DNA of 34,521 bases from Marinifilum sp. Its GTDB lineage: Bacteria > UBA9089 > CG2-30-40-21. The notes under the pieces were generated by a model. It saw only the letters and a list, made by a program, of their open reading frames with translations. It made no database searches and was not told where the DNA came from. Shown piece after piece: positions 14,656-23,025 of this stretch. Where the stretch lies: assembly GCA_020717845.1 (NCBI GenBank), contig DYDG01000008.1, forward strand, positions 10,318 to 44,838. Reading direction: 5' to 3'. Position numbers and translations under genes: made by a program. How positions within the stretch are numbered: position 1 is the stretch's first letter; each line of letters starts with the position of its first letter.

Positions 14656-14846
14656 TGAAATCTAAACTGCTTTTAGCCCTTTCCTGGAGCAATTCTTCTT
14701 GATACTCAATGTTGTTGTTTTATCCTGTTGCATTGTGGCTTTGATCTTTACCCAACCAGCTAATGCTCTAACCCTTTCTCAGTGTCAATTTTTCAACAAT
14801 TCTCTACGTTCTCTGTGTCCTCTGCGGTGAAAAATCCAATCCCCTT

Positions 14847-16202
14847 TTACCCCAGCGACAATCCAAGGCACCTTAGAATATCATGATAGGTTACCATTAG
14901 AAGAAGTGATAAGAGAAGGATTATGCCGACAACATTTGCTGTCTCTTGAACCTTCCAGGCAATCTTCTTACTGCTAAGCTTTTCAATAAAAAGAAGAACC
15001 AGATGCCCGCCATCAAGCACTGGAAGTGGAAGCAGATTAAAAAACCATAGGTTTACACTTAAAAAACCGATGAAGAGCAGCAGATTGCCCAGTCCTGACT
15101 TGCTTTGCTCGCCAGCCATGTGGAATATCCCTACTGGACCAGACAGATCGTTGACAGAGATACATTTGTCAACAAAGCCCTGAATAACCATGATAATGTA
15201 TTGAGGTGTGCCAATAACAGTCCTTAAGAACCCTTCGCTCAATGCCTCCACAGGAGACAATCTCTGCATATGTATCTTGCCAACAACTGGCTTTATCCCA
15301 ATCTGTCCCCTTATGGCAATCTTCTTGCCCTCTGCCATCTTACCTTCAACAGGGGTGACATTAACCTCTATCTTTTTATTCTGGCGAAGGATAGAAAAAA
15401 CAAGAGCCTTGTTTATGTTACCATAGACAACCTTGGTAACATCTTCCCACTCATCAATTTGCTTGCCATCTATGGAGGCAATAATATCTCCTGATTTCAA
15501 TCCTGCCTTTTCCGCAGGATAGCCCTTGACCAATTCAGCAATCTCAGGGCTGATATATGGCTTGATCCCAAGCATAGAAATATCAACAGGCTGCGTCGAA
15601 GAAAGCTGCAGCTTGAATGTTTTCTTGCTGCTCCTATTTTCATCCCGAAGGACAGTGATTTGAACCATTTCCTTTGGCTTTTTCTTCAAGAGGATCCCTT
15701 GAACATCATCCCATGTCTGGACAGATTTAGAATCGACTTGAATAATCTTATCCTTAAACCTTATCCCGGCCTCATAGGCACTGCTTTCTGTCGATATTTT
15801 CCCAATATCTGAAGGTAATTCAGGAACACCAATACCAATCATCAGACCTATGGCATAGATAAAGATAGCCGATATAAAGTTGGCAAATGGGCCGGCAATG
15901 ATGATAAATGCCCTTTTCTTTTTGGAGGCTGAATAAAATTCCCATGGCTCACCCGTTAGCTTATCAGGAGTATCACCAGCCATCTGAACATATCCTCCGA
16001 GCACAGGCAGTGCAGAGATGCAATACCTGGTCTCATTCCTGGTAAACCCAATCAACTCTGGCCCAAAACCTATAGAAAACTTCTCTACCCTTACCCCCAT
16101 CTTCTTAGCAGCCAGAAAATGTCCCAACTCGTGGATAAAGATGACCACACTAAAAGCAATTAGTGGTGCAATGACATACAGAAGAATAGCATTAATATCC
16201 AT
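14847..16202 (-). CDS. rseP: RseP-type site-2 intramembrane protease
   Basis: The protein has 451 residues, with an ATG start and AAAGGAT upstream. It is an M50 zinc metalloprotease: HELGH at residues 24-28 in the first membrane helix, NLLPLPVLDGGH near the C-terminus (third ligand), and membrane helices at both ends. Between the catalytic halves are two PDZ-like domains (about 130-205, with SSAYEAGIRFKDKI, and about 220-290, with YPAEKAGLKSGDIIASIDG). In other bacteria RseP cleaves anti-sigma factors and remnant signal peptides in the inner membrane. No anti-sigma gene is visible in the window. It is the last gene of the - strand housekeeping run, 66 bases after dxr, in the conserved dxr-rseP order. 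Confidence 0.95.
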   Translation of the reverse strand: MDINAILLYVIAPLIAFSVVIFIHELGHFLAAKKMGVRVEKFSIGFGPELIGFTRNETRYCISALPVLGGYVQMAGDTPDKLTGEPWEFYSASKKKRAFIIIAGPFANFISAIFIYAIGLMIGIGVPELPSDIGKISTESSAYEAGIRFKDKIIQVDSKSVQTWDDVQGILLKKKPKEMVQITVLRDENRSSKKTFKLQLSSTQPVDISMLGIKPYISPEIAELVKGYPAEKAGLKSGDIIASIDGKQIDEWEDVTKVVYGNINKALVFSILRQNKKIEVNVTPVEGKMAEGKKIAIRGQIGIKPVVGKIHMQRLSPVEALSEGFLRTVIGTPQYIIMVIQGFVDKCISVNDLSGPVGIFHMAGEQSKSGLGNLLLFIGFLSVNLWFFNLLPLPVLDGGHLVLLFIEKLSSKKIAWKVQETANVVGIILLLSLLLMVTYHDILRCLGLSLG

Positions 16203-16268
16203 GATTCACATCCTTTTTTTATTGTAACCCAGAGTCATTATACTGGGATTGTAAACGTTTAAACGTCA

Positions 16269-17450
16269 TTAGTGAGATTGGTGGGCAATGCCCACCCTAC
16301 CTTGATTGTCATGAACTAATAGAGTGGCAGCATCCTTCCCCCACTCAGTAGCAGCGAATATATCATCTATCGATGGGGCAGGAATAGGTTTATGGCTATC
16401 CATAACCTGTTTTATCACCCTGGGAATATCCATAAAACCAATCTCTCGTGCTAAAAATTTGCTTACAGCCACCTCATTGGCTGCATTCAAGACAGCCGGC
16501 ATTGTCCCACCTATCTTGATGGCAGCATAGGCAAGCTGCAAGCATGGGAATCTATCAGTGTCAGGCTCCTCAAAGCTTAAATGCCCTATTGCTGCCAGAT
16601 TCAGCCTTTCAATTACGCCATCAAGCCGTTCTGGAAATGACAGACAATAGGCAATGGGTGCTTTCATATCAGGCACAGAGAGCTGGGCTATTACCCCTCC
16701 ATCAACCAACTCAACCATAGAATGGATAATGGATTGAGGATGAACAACTACCCCAATATCCTCTGCTGGCATCCCAAAAAGATGATGTGCCTCAATAACC
16801 TCCAGCCCTTTGTTCATCAGGGTTGCTGAGTCAATGGTTATCTTTGCCCCCATGCTCCATGTAGGATGTTTAAGAGCATCATCAGGTGTTATTGATTCAA
16901 GATCCTTTCTATGGCAAAATGGTCCCCCTGAGGCTGTAAGAATAATTCTCCTTATCTCCGCCTTATCCCTGCCGTGAATACATTGGAATACAGCATTATG
17001 CTCGCTGTCTATGGGCAGGATTTTTACCCCATATTCTTTTGCCATATCCATCATAATCCTGCCGGCAGCAACCAATGTCTCTTTGTTTGCTAAGGCAATA
17101 TCCCGGCCGCATTTGATTGCCGCAATCGTTGGAGCAAGCCCTGCAGCCCCAACCATAGCTGAAACAAGCAGGTCAACATCTGCCATGCCTGCTATCTGGA
17201 TATGTCCCTGCTCTCCGCTTAATATCTCAACATCATATCCCTTAAGCAATTCTTCAAGCTGAGCAGCAGCATCTGCATCCCTGACAGATACTGCCTCAGG
17301 CTTAAACTGAAGCACCTGTTCGGCTAATAGATTGACATTCCTGCCGGCAGATAATGCCCTAACCTTGAACTTTTCAGGATATCTTTGTATTACCTGAAGA
17401 CACTGGACACCAATAGAGCCTGTTGAGCCAAGGATGGCAATTCGTTTCAT
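16269..17450 (-). CDS. dxr: 1-deoxy-D-xylulose 5-phosphate reductoisomerase
   Basis: The protein has 393 residues, with an ATG start. It catalyses the NADPH-dependent conversion of DXP to MEP, the first committed step of the non-mevalonate isoprenoid pathway. Visible landmarks are the nucleotide-binding GSTGSIG (8-14), LANKETLVAAG, the metal/substrate motif PIDSEHNAVFQ, SGGPF, HPTWSMGAKITIDSATLMNKGLEVIEAHHLF (substrate loop and metal-binding Glu) and HPQSIIHSMVEL. The last ~10 residues (GRVGIAHQSH) are read through a dispersed palindrome at 16280-16301, so the native C-terminus appears to have been altered by the repeat. It follows cdsA and precedes rseP. Confidence 0.97.
   Translation of the reverse strand: MKRIAILGSTGSIGVQCLQVIQRYPEKFKVRALSAGRNVNLLAEQVLQFKPEAVSVRDADAAAQLEELLKGYDVEILSGEQGHIQIAGMADVDLLVSAMVGAAGLAPTIAAIKCGRDIALANKETLVAAGRIMMDMAKEYGVKILPIDSEHNAVFQCIHGRDKAEIRRIILTASGGPFCHRKDLESITPDDALKHPTWSMGAKITIDSATLMNKGLEVIEAHHLFGMPAEDIGVVVHPQSIIHSMVELVDGGVIAQLSVPDMKAPIAYCLSFPERLDGVIERLNLAAIGHLSFEEPDTDRFPCLQLAYAAIKIGGTMPAVLNAANEVAVSKFLAREIGFMDIPRVIKQVMDSHKPIPAPSIDDIFAATEWGKDAATLLVHDNQGRVGIAHQSH
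16280..16301. repeat. GGTGGGCAATGCCCACC palindrome inside the end of dxr
   Basis: A 17-base near-perfect palindrome with a CTACC tail (GTAGG on the dxr strand) encodes the GRVGIAH of the Dxr C-terminus. Its layout (GTAGG next to a palindrome) resembles the tail-region family, but its core is different. Confidence 0.8.
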
Positions 17451-17489
17451 TGAAACTCTCCATTTAAGCAGGTATCAGGCGACTGATAC

Positions 17490-18302
17490 CTATACCTGCC
17501 ACAACATCCAATAATACAAAAATGGTGCTGTAAGGATAATGCTGTCAAACACATCTAATAGTCCACCGTGACCTGGGATCCAGTTGCCAGAATCTTTTAC
17601 CCCAGCAGCTCTTTTGATGGATGATTCTACTAAATCACTTATCTGCCCCATGACGCTTATGATAAAAGCAAGAAGAATGACCTGAGCCATAGGTATCTTA
17701 AGTGTCCCAAGGGGACAGTATCTCTGGTAAATAATAAACGCTATTACCCCTGCTATTACCCCACTGATACACCCGGCTACTGCACCCTCAACAGACTTGT
17801 TTGGGCTTATTTGAGGTATAAGTTTATGCTTGCCAAACCTTGTCCCCAAAATATAGGCACCTGTATCTGTAAGCCAAACCACAAAAAATAGAAACAATAT
17901 CAGATAGCTGCCATGAGGCAGGTGCTTTATCAATATCAAATGGCTCAAAAGATAAACCACATAGATAACTGCAGCCAGCGTTGGACCAAACCTCTTAAGA
18001 AACTCATTCTTAAGTAACAGCCCACAAATAAACAATAGCCAGAATAGGATAAGAAAATACCCAGAAAAAAGATGATACCATGTTGGTTTGACACAGGCAA
18101 TGATTATCAAGGGGATTCCGAGAACAAAGCAGAGTGTCTTGAATGGTTTTGCACCACTTCGCTGGCTCAAGCAGATAATCTCTATCAACCCAATAATAAT
18201 AACCCCAGCTATTATTGTTGGAAACAGAAAACTGTATTTACTAAAGATAGAATATATCAAAAAAGGAATAAATAATAAAGCAGGTATCAGCCTTATACCC
18301 AT
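17490..18302 (-). CDS. cdsA: Phosphatidate cytidylyltransferase (CDP-diglyceride synthase)
   Basis: The protein has 270 residues and about eight hydrophobic helices. It converts phosphatidic acid and CTP to CDP-diacylglycerol in the inner membrane for phospholipid synthesis. The signature is near the C-terminus: SDLVESSIKRAAGVKDSG, then PGHGGLLDVFDS. The canonical signature has Arg after the LLD (GG..DR.D); here it is Val, a visible departure at a usually conserved position. GAYILGTRFGKHKL and SPNKSVEGAVAG are also typical. A short palindrome (AGGTATCAG, 17470-17478, with CTGATACCT, 17483-17491) touches the stop codon. It stands between uppS and dxr as in many bacteria. Confidence 0.93.
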   Translation of the reverse strand: MGIRLIPALLFIPFLIYSIFSKYSFLFPTIIAGVIIIGLIEIICLSQRSGAKPFKTLCFVLGIPLIIIACVKPTWYHLFSGYFLILFWLLFICGLLLKNEFLKRFGPTLAAVIYVVYLLSHLILIKHLPHGSYLILFLFFVVWLTDTGAYILGTRFGKHKLIPQISPNKSVEGAVAGCISGVIAGVIAFIIYQRYCPLGTLKIPMAQVILLAFIISVMGQISDLVESSIKRAAGVKDSGNWIPGHGGLLDVFDSIILTAPFLYYWMLWQV

Positions 18303-18322
18303 ATATGTCTCCTAATCTAAAG

Positions 18323-18376
18323 AGGTGATCAGTGATCGGTAATCGGTAAGAGAGAGGAGGTGATCACCGATTACCA
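18323..18376. repeat. GATCGGTAATCGGT repeat hairpin between uppS and cdsA
   Basis: GGTGATCAGTGATCGGTAAT, starting near 18325, is partly opposed by GGTGATCACCGATTACC near 18359-18375. It forms an imperfect hairpin in the 87-base gap upstream of cdsA. Confidence 0.6.
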
Positions 18377-18389
18377 TCTACCACTCACC

Positions 18390-19145
18390 TTACAAAGCAA
18401 CCGTGCCACCAAATCGTCTTTTTCTTTTTTGATAATCAGCCAATGCCTGATAAAAATGTTTACAATTAAATTCAGGCCAATACACAGGGGTTATCCAGAG
18501 TTCTGTATAGGCAATCTCCCATAAGAGGAAGTTGCTTATTCTCATCTCACCTGAGGTGCGAATAAGCAAATCAACCTCAGGCAAATCAGAGGTAGACAGA
18601 TACCCTTGAAACACAGTCTCATTGATTTCATCTACCTGTATCTTTCCAGCATGAATATCCTTTGCAAGATGAGATACTGCCTCAACAATATCAGCCCTGC
18701 CGCTATAGTTTAAGGCAATATTCAGTATAAGTCCAGAATTTTTGGATGTCTCCTCAATTGCTTTAGCCAATTCACGTTGCACAAATTCAGGCAGTTGATG
18801 GATTCTACCCATAAACCTCATCTGCACATTCTGTTTGTTAAGGCTTTTCACCTCTATCTTCAAATATTTACATAACAATGCCATTAAGGCTTTAATCTCT
18901 TTTTGTGGTCTGGACCAATTTTCTGTAGAAAAAGCATAAAGGGTTAATGCTTTTATACCCAGCCCATTAGCGGTTTTTATTACCCTTTTTACTGACTTCA
19001 TCCCTGCCTGATGTCCTGCTATTCTTGGTAATCCCTGAGATTGTGCCCATCTGCCATTACCATCCATAATAATCGCCACATGTTCAGGCAAACGGCTTTT
19101 ATCTATCAAGGAAAGAATCTCTTCATCCTCATTTTTCGTTTTCAT
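18390..19145 (-). CDS. uppS: Isoprenyl transferase (undecaprenyl diphosphate synthase)
   Basis: The protein has 251 residues, with an ATG start. This cis-prenyltransferase makes undecaprenyl diphosphate, the lipid carrier for peptidoglycan and surface polysaccharides. Motifs are HVAIIMDGNGRWA (catalytic Asp28), GLPRIAGHQAG, LTLYAFSTENWSRP, NIALNYSGRADI and DLLIRTSGEMRISNFLLWEIAYTE (C-terminal diphosphate-binding Arg/Ser), then WPEF. The gene order uppS-cdsA-dxr-rseP is conserved across bacteria. It is separated from the ferredoxin gene upstream by 127 bases holding a hairpin. Confidence 0.97.
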   Translation of the reverse strand: MKTKNEDEEILSLIDKSRLPEHVAIIMDGNGRWAQSQGLPRIAGHQAGMKSVKRVIKTANGLGIKALTLYAFSTENWSRPQKEIKALMALLCKYLKIEVKSLNKQNVQMRFMGRIHQLPEFVQRELAKAIEETSKNSGLILNIALNYSGRADIVEAVSHLAKDIHAGKIQVDEINETVFQGYLSTSDLPEVDLLIRTSGEMRISNFLLWEIAYTELWITPVYWPEFNCKHFYQALADYQKRKRRFGGTVAL

Positions 19146-19180
19146 AACATTATCTATCCTATGAATGCTTACTGATAAGA

Positions 19181-19226
19181 TTTAGGGAGTGGCAGCGACG
19201 TATAATGCCACCACCAACTCCCTAAA
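19181..19226 (-). terminator. Stem-loop between ferredoxin and uppS
   Basis: TTTAGGGAGT (19181-19190) pairs with ACTCCCTAAA (19217-19226), with additional TGGCAG/GGTGGC complementarity inside. On the - strand it follows the ferredoxin gene, with only a short T-containing stretch after it. It could be a weak terminator or processing site. Confidence 0.4.
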
Positions 19227-19272
19227 GAATAATTTCTTTCAGCATAGTAGACTTCTACCTTAAGCATTCAAT

Positions 19273-19440
19273 TTACTCTTCTATGATTGCCCCTACAGGA
19301 CAGGACTCAACACAGTCTCCACATTCTATACATTCATCTGTGATTTTATACTTGTCCTCTCCTTCCTCAATGGCATTGTTTGGACATGCCTCCAGACATG
19401 TCCCACATGCCACACACTCATCAGTAATAATATAAGCCAT
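19273..19440 (-). CDS. 2[4Fe-4S] ferredoxin
   Basis: The protein has 55 residues. The ATG at 19440 has AAGGAGGTG about ten bases upstream. Two clostridial-type cluster motifs are visible, CVACGTCLEACP and CIECGDCVESCP, each providing CxxCxxC...CP, in the usual ~55-residue length. It is a low-potential electron carrier of anaerobic metabolism. Neighbours are uppS downstream and hicA upstream. The adjacency to isoprenoid genes (dxr is three genes on) may be meaningful, because the MEP-pathway enzymes IspG and IspH need reduced ferredoxin or flavodoxin; this is inference. Confidence 0.95.
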   Translation of the reverse strand: MAYIITDECVACGTCLEACPNNAIEEGEDKYKITDECIECGDCVESCPVGAIIEE

Positions 19441-19502
19441 TTTCCATTACACCTCCTTTTGTGTATCGTTACAATTTACTACAATGCTTTATAATCGACA
19501 GA

Positions 19503-19727
19503 TTATAGTAGTTCCTCAAATTCTTCCAGAGTTAGACCACTTTGGCGTATAATAGACCTCAATGTTCCTTTGGCAATTTCTTTATGATTTGGCACAGTTA
19601 ACCGTCGATACGGATAAATTTCATTTCTAAGGATAATATGGCTTCCTGCCTGATAATCTATAAAATACCCTACCTTTTCTAATATTTTACAGAGTTGTTT
19701 CCCTGAAATTATTGGCAATTTACTCAA
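19503..19727 (-). CDS. hicA: HicA-type toxin (mRNA interferase)
   Basis: The protein has 74 residues, with an ATG start that overlaps the end of hicB by four bases. It is a dsRBD-like HicA fold with KLPIISGKQLCKILEKVG, GSHIIL (catalytic His30), LTVPNHKEIAKGTLRSIIRQSGLT and a C-terminal acidic helix. HicA toxins cleave mRNA independently of the ribosome and are neutralised by HicB. All key features look intact. The pair is set into an essential-gene operon, downstream of frr. Confidence 0.93.
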   Translation of the reverse strand: MSKLPIISGKQLCKILEKVGYFIDYQAGSHIILRNEIYPYRRLTVPNHKEIAKGTLRSIIRQSGLTLEEFEELL

Positions 19728-19936
19728 GCTGCTACCTCAACAATTTCTTCTTCAATTGGTAGAGGAATAGGATCGTTATGTTTTTTAAGACTCTCTAAAT
19801 ATCCTTTGATAGCATCTTGAATATTCTCAATAGCTTCTTTCCGAGTTTTACCTTGTGAAATACATCCAGGTAAAGAAGGGCACTCAACTACAAATATTCC
19901 ATCTTCATCTTGCTCAATTAAAACTCTATGTCTCAT
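19724..19936 (-). CDS. hicB: HicB-type antitoxin (short form)
   Basis: The protein has 70 residues, with an ATG start nine bases after the frr stop. The HicB partial RNase-H-like fold is recognisable in VLIEQDEDGIFVVECPSLPGCISQGKTRKEAIENIQDAIKGYL as read in segments (the LPGC..QG.T..EA..N...A motif). The C-terminal DNA-binding domain of longer HicB forms is absent, so this copy may not autoregulate through its own HTH, and transcription may depend on the upstream ribosomal operon. Confidence 0.9.
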   Translation of the reverse strand: MRHRVLIEQDEDGIFVVECPSLPGCISQGKTRKEAIENIQDAIKGYLESLKKHNDPIPLPIEEEIVEVAA

Positions 19937-19945
19937 GTTTTTCCA

Positions 19946-20503
19946 CTACCTTTCCATAATCTCCTTTTCCTTCACACTCAGCATATCTTCAATCTTTTTA
20001 ATATAATCATCTGTAATATGTTGAATCTTTTCCACAGCCTTTTTTGATTCATCCTCAGCAACAAGCTTTTCATCCTCTGCTTTTTTTACTGCCAAATTCT
20101 GATCCCGTCTGATATTACGAATAGCTACCTTTTCATCCTCAGCTTTTTTCTTGATTACTTTCACCATTTCTTTACGACGATCCTCGGTTAGCTGCGGGAT
20201 AGAAAGCCTGATTGCTATTCCATCACTTGAGGGAGTAAGCCCAAGGTCTGATTTCATGATAGCCTTGGATATAGTATCGATCATTGATTTATCCCATGGA
20301 GCAATGACAATCAGACGCGGCTCTGGAATAGAGACATTAGCCACTTGATTAACAGGAACCATACCCCCATAATAATCTACCTTAACTGACTCTAACATGC
20401 TAATTGATGCCCTTCCTGTTCTAATGATACTCAATTCATGCTTAAAGGCATAAATTGTTTTCTCCATCCTATTTTTTGTTTCATCATATATCTTTTCTAT
20501 CAT
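19946..20503 (-). CDS. frr: Ribosome recycling factor
   Basis: The protein has 185 residues. The ATG at 20503 is chosen because AAAGGA lies eight bases upstream and this gives the standard RRF length; an open frame runs a further 15 codons upstream to an ATG at 20548 without support. It acts with EF-G to split post-termination ribosomes. Visible features are FKHELSIIRTGRAS, VDYYGGMVPVNQVANVSIPEPR, PWDKSMIDTISKAI, DLGLTPSSDG, IRLSIPQLTEDRRKEMVK and the long C-terminal charged helices. It follows pyrH, as in most bacteria. Confidence 0.96.
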   Translation of the reverse strand: MIEKIYDETKNRMEKTIYAFKHELSIIRTGRASISMLESVKVDYYGGMVPVNQVANVSIPEPRLIVIAPWDKSMIDTISKAIMKSDLGLTPSSDGIAIRLSIPQLTEDRRKEMVKVIKKKAEDEKVAIRNIRRDQNLAVKKAEDEKLVAEDESKKAVEKIQHITDDYIKKIEDMLSVKEKEIMER

Positions 20504-20578
20504 GGTTTCCATCCTTTGTTGTAACATAAGCATCCTGCTTGTGAACAATAGGAGATACTGTGTGTGATATCTCTTACA

Positions 20579-20602
20579 TACTCAAGCTGGAAGCTTGAAT
20601 TA
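20579..20602. repeat. CAAGCTGGAAGCTTG palindrome (copy 1)
   Basis: ACTCAAGCTGGAAGCTTGAA lies between pyrH and frr. A second copy is at 21507-21531. It is a short perfect-arm hairpin with a 3-base loop. Confidence 0.8.
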
Positions 20603-20604
20603 CA

Positions 20605-21318
20605 TTATGATATCACCGTCCCAATCCCTTCACCCTGTATCACCCTTTTAATATTCCCTTCCTGTGTAAGATTAAATACTATTATAGGCAGGGAATTTTC
20701 CATACACAGAGAGATAGCAGTGCTATCCATTATCCTTAATCCCTTACTCAAGACATCCATATATTTCATAGAATCATATTTGACAGCATCAGAATGTTTT
20801 ACAGGGTCTTTATCATAAACCCCATCAACCTTTGTTGCCTTCAAGATAACCTCTGCCCCAATCTCTGCTGCACGCAAGGCTGCGGCTGTATCTGTTGAGA
20901 AGAATGGATTGCCTGTGCCGGCAGCAAAGACAACTATTCTGCCCTTTTCTAAGTGTCTTATTGCCTTTCTTCTGATATATGGTTCAGCCACCCGCTGCAT
21001 TTCAATGGCAGATTGCACCCGGCAATGAAGCCCTATCTTTTCTAAGGCATCCTGAATAGCAATTGCATTTATAACCGTAGCCAGCATACCCATATGATCT
21101 GCAGATGTGCGATCCATGTGCGAGGCTGCTTCACTTATTCCGCGAAACATATTTCCGCCGCCAATAATGATGGCTATCTCTGTGCCTAATTCCTTTACCT
21201 CTTTTATCTGTCTGGATATTCCAGAAACAACATCAGGAGAAATTCCATACGTTTGCTTCCCCTGCAACACCTCTCCGCTTAATTTAAGGATTATCCGCTT
21301 ATATTTTAAGTCAGCCAT
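20605..21318 (-). CDS. pyrH: UMP kinase
   Basis: The protein has 237 residues, with an ATG start. It phosphorylates UMP to UDP in pyrimidine nucleotide synthesis and belongs to the amino-acid kinase fold. Motifs are [11 protein letters not shown] at the N-terminus, [65 protein letters not shown] and [15 protein letters not shown]. It lies between tsf and frr in the canonical order. Confidence 0.97.
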   Translation of the reverse strand: MADLKYKRIILKLSGEVLQGKQTYGISPDVVSGISRQIKEVKELGTEIAIIIGGGNMFRGISEAASHMDRTSADHMGMLATVINAIAIQDALEKIGLHCRVQSAIEMQRVAEPYIRRKAIRHLEKGRIVVFAAGTGNPFFSTDTAAALRAAEIGAEVILKATKVDGVYDKDPVKHSDAVKYDSMKYMDVLSKGLRIMDSTAISLCMENSLPIIVFNLTQEGNIKRVIQGEGIGTVIS

Positions 21319-21351
21319 TTTTCCCTCGTTTCGACTCCGCTCAACGACCTG

Positions 21352-21432
21352 CTATCGGCTTTTTTTATTTTTTGAGCCGATAGTTGGTGAGATTACCCAG
21401 AGGAAAAACAGGATGGTTATTATCAGAAACAT
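21352..21432 (-). CDS. Possible 26-residue membrane peptide
   Basis: The frame starts at the ATG at 21430-21432, with AAGAGGAGG ending four bases upstream. It encodes a hydrophobic helix (MFLIITILFFLWVISPTIG) and a basic tail (KNKKSR). The strong Shine-Dalgarno and the single membrane helix followed by positive charges look like a real small membrane protein, although nothing else proves expression. The 3' end overlaps a CTATCGGCT/AGCCGATAG stem (21352-21360 with 21376-21384). The remaining gap 21319-21527 has only dispersed repeats. Confidence 0.35.
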   Translation of the reverse strand: MFLIITILFFLWVISPTIGSKNKKSR

Positions 21433-21506
21433 GCTGCCTCCTCTTTAGTTTCCCTCCGCGTTTTGACTTCGCTCTACAGCCATTAGCACAAACATCCCGT
21501 TTGTAA

Positions 21507-21531
21507 CTCACAAGCTGGAAGCTTGAGTTAC
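21507..21531. repeat. CAAGCTGGAAGCTTG palindrome (copy 2)
   Basis: The same palindrome as at 20579-20602, here reading ACTCACAAGCTGGAAGCTTG and running into GAGTTACC. It overlaps the stop region of tsf (CDS ends at 21528). Confidence 0.8.
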
Positions 21532-22121
21532 CCACCCAGAACATATCTTGCAAATCGACGAACAACGATATTTTCTCGAACCTTAGCCACATAACTGATA
21601 ATATATTCATTTATAGTTATCTCAGGATTTTTGACAAATGGCTGCTCCAGCAGGCAAACATCCTTGAAATATTTTTCCACACGCCCTGAGATCATCACTT
21701 CCCACACCTTTTCTGGTTTTCCAGATTTCTCAGCCTGCTCCTTGTAGATACTTTTTTCTTCTTCAAGCTTTTCAGCAGAGATTTGATCCCTTGAAACACA
21801 AATAGGATTGGATGCAGCGATATGCATAGCAATATCCTTGCAAAGCTCCTTAAACTCATCTGTTCTGGCAACAAAATCAGTTTCACAGTTAACCTCAACC
21901 ATAACACCTATCTTGCCACCCATATGGATATAGGCATACACAGCCCCATCCTTTGCTTCCCTGCTTGCTTTTTTTTGAGCAGCTGCCATACCCTGTGTTC
22001 GCAGGATTTTTAATGCCTTATCCATGTCTCCTTCAGCCTTGTCAAGTGCCTGTTTACACTCCATCATCGGGGCATCTGTTGCATCCCTTAATTCCCTAAC
22101 CATTGCTGCTGTTATCTGCAT
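21528..22121 (-). CDS. tsf: Elongation factor Ts (short form)
   Basis: The protein has 197 residues, with an ATG start. It is the nucleotide exchange factor of EF-Tu. The N-terminal UBA-like domain (VRELRDATDAPMMECKQALDKAEGDMDKALKILR) and core NCETDFVAR motif are clear, and the C-terminus ends with VAKVRENIVVRRFARY. It is the short bacterial form with a single core subdomain, as in Thermus-type proteins, compared with about 280 residues in E. coli. The end of the gene contains part of a dispersed palindrome. It follows rpsB by 43 bases. Confidence 0.96.
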   Translation of the reverse strand: MQITAAMVRELRDATDAPMMECKQALDKAEGDMDKALKILRTQGMAAAQKKASREAKDGAVYAYIHMGGKIGVMVEVNCETDFVARTDEFKELCKDIAMHIAASNPICVSRDQISAEKLEEEKSIYKEQAEKSGKPEKVWEVMISGRVEKYFKDVCLLEQPFVKNPEITINEYIISYVAKVRENIVVRRFARYVLGG

Positions 22122-22164
22122 CGATTTATTTCTCCTCCTCTTCTTCTATCCTCGCTATACAGGT

Positions 22165-22959
22165 CTAAAGACCCTCACTACTATCTTTTTTTGTCTCTAT
22201 CTCCATCTCCTTCTCGACATCTTTCATCCCCTGGTCTGCTGTTTCCTGTTTTTCCTTTAGCAATTTTGCCTGTTCAAATGCCTTTCTGCCATCAACAATT
22301 GCATCCCCTATTACCGAGGATATCAACTTGACTGCCCGGATAGCATCATCATTACCAGGTATGCAGTAATCAACCTCTTCAGGGTCAGCATTGGTATCAA
22401 CAATAGCTACAATCGGGATATGCAGTCTTCGTGCTTCCAAGACAGCTATCCTTTCCTTCTTGGTATCCACAATAAAGATAGCCTGTGGATATGCGGTCAT
22501 ATCCCTGATACCATCAAGAAGTTTTCCCAGTCTGTACTGTTCTTTTTTCAACAAAGACACTTCTTTTTTGGTCAGATGTTCAAATTTCCCTGCCCGTTCC
22601 ATCTCCTCTATTTCCTGAAGCTTAGCCACGCTTTTTCTAATGGTTACCAGATTGGTAAGGCTTCCGCCCAGCCATCTTTTCGTAATATGAAATGCCCCGC
22701 AGGACTGTGCCTCTTCCTGAACAACATCCTGAACCTGTTTTTTTGTTCCTACGAATAGAACCTGACCCCCAGCTGTAGCCACATCCCGGACATAGGAATA
22801 AGCTGCCCTTAATCCCTTCATTGCTTTTTGCAGGTCAATGATATGAATATCATTCCTCTGGGTAAAAATATAGGGTGCCATCTTAGGATTCCATTTTTGG
22901 GTTTGATGTCCAAAATGGACTCCAGCTTCAAGAAGCTGTTTTATAGTAACTTGCATCAT
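22165..22959 (-). CDS. rpsB: 30S ribosomal protein S2
   Basis: The protein has 264 residues, with an ATG start and AAGGAGG about eight bases upstream. It has typical S2 segments: [28 protein letters not shown] in pieces, [55 protein letters not shown] and [30 protein letters not shown]. The C-terminus carries a charged extension. It begins the rpsB-tsf-pyrH-frr block. Confidence 0.97.
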   Translation of the reverse strand: MMQVTIKQLLEAGVHFGHQTQKWNPKMAPYIFTQRNDIHIIDLQKAMKGLRAAYSYVRDVATAGGQVLFVGTKKQVQDVVQEEAQSCGAFHITKRWLGGSLTNLVTIRKSVAKLQEIEEMERAGKFEHLTKKEVSLLKKEQYRLGKLLDGIRDMTAYPQAIFIVDTKKERIAVLEARRLHIPIVAIVDTNADPEEVDYCIPGNDDAIRAVKLISSVIGDAIVDGRKAFEQAKLLKEKQETADQGMKDVEKEMEIETKKDSSEGL

Positions 22960-22987
22960 TGTTGTTGCCTCCTTAGATTAACAAAAT

Positions 22988-23012
22988 AAGTCTTATATGT
23001 CTTATAAGACTT
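22988..23012. repeat. AAGTCTTATA/TATAAGACTT hairpin upstream of rpsB
   Basis: AAGTCTTATA (22988-22997) and TATAAGACTT (23003-23012) form a ten-base-pair stem with a five-base loop between speE and rpsB, followed by a further ATATGACATAT. It could act in the rpsB leader or simply be a dispersed repeat. Confidence 0.7.
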
Positions 23013-23025
23013 ATATGACATATTT

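Noticed and set aside
14703-14720. A third half-copy of the MITE-like terminal sequence (ATACTCAATGTT)
   Set aside because: Only 12 bases match and there is no partner end nearby; a chance match or a relic cannot be told apart.
21352-21384. Intrinsic terminator between tsf and pyrH
   Set aside because: The CTATCGGCT/AGCCGATAG stem has its T/A-rich tract in the loop rather than after the stem, so it does not have terminator form.
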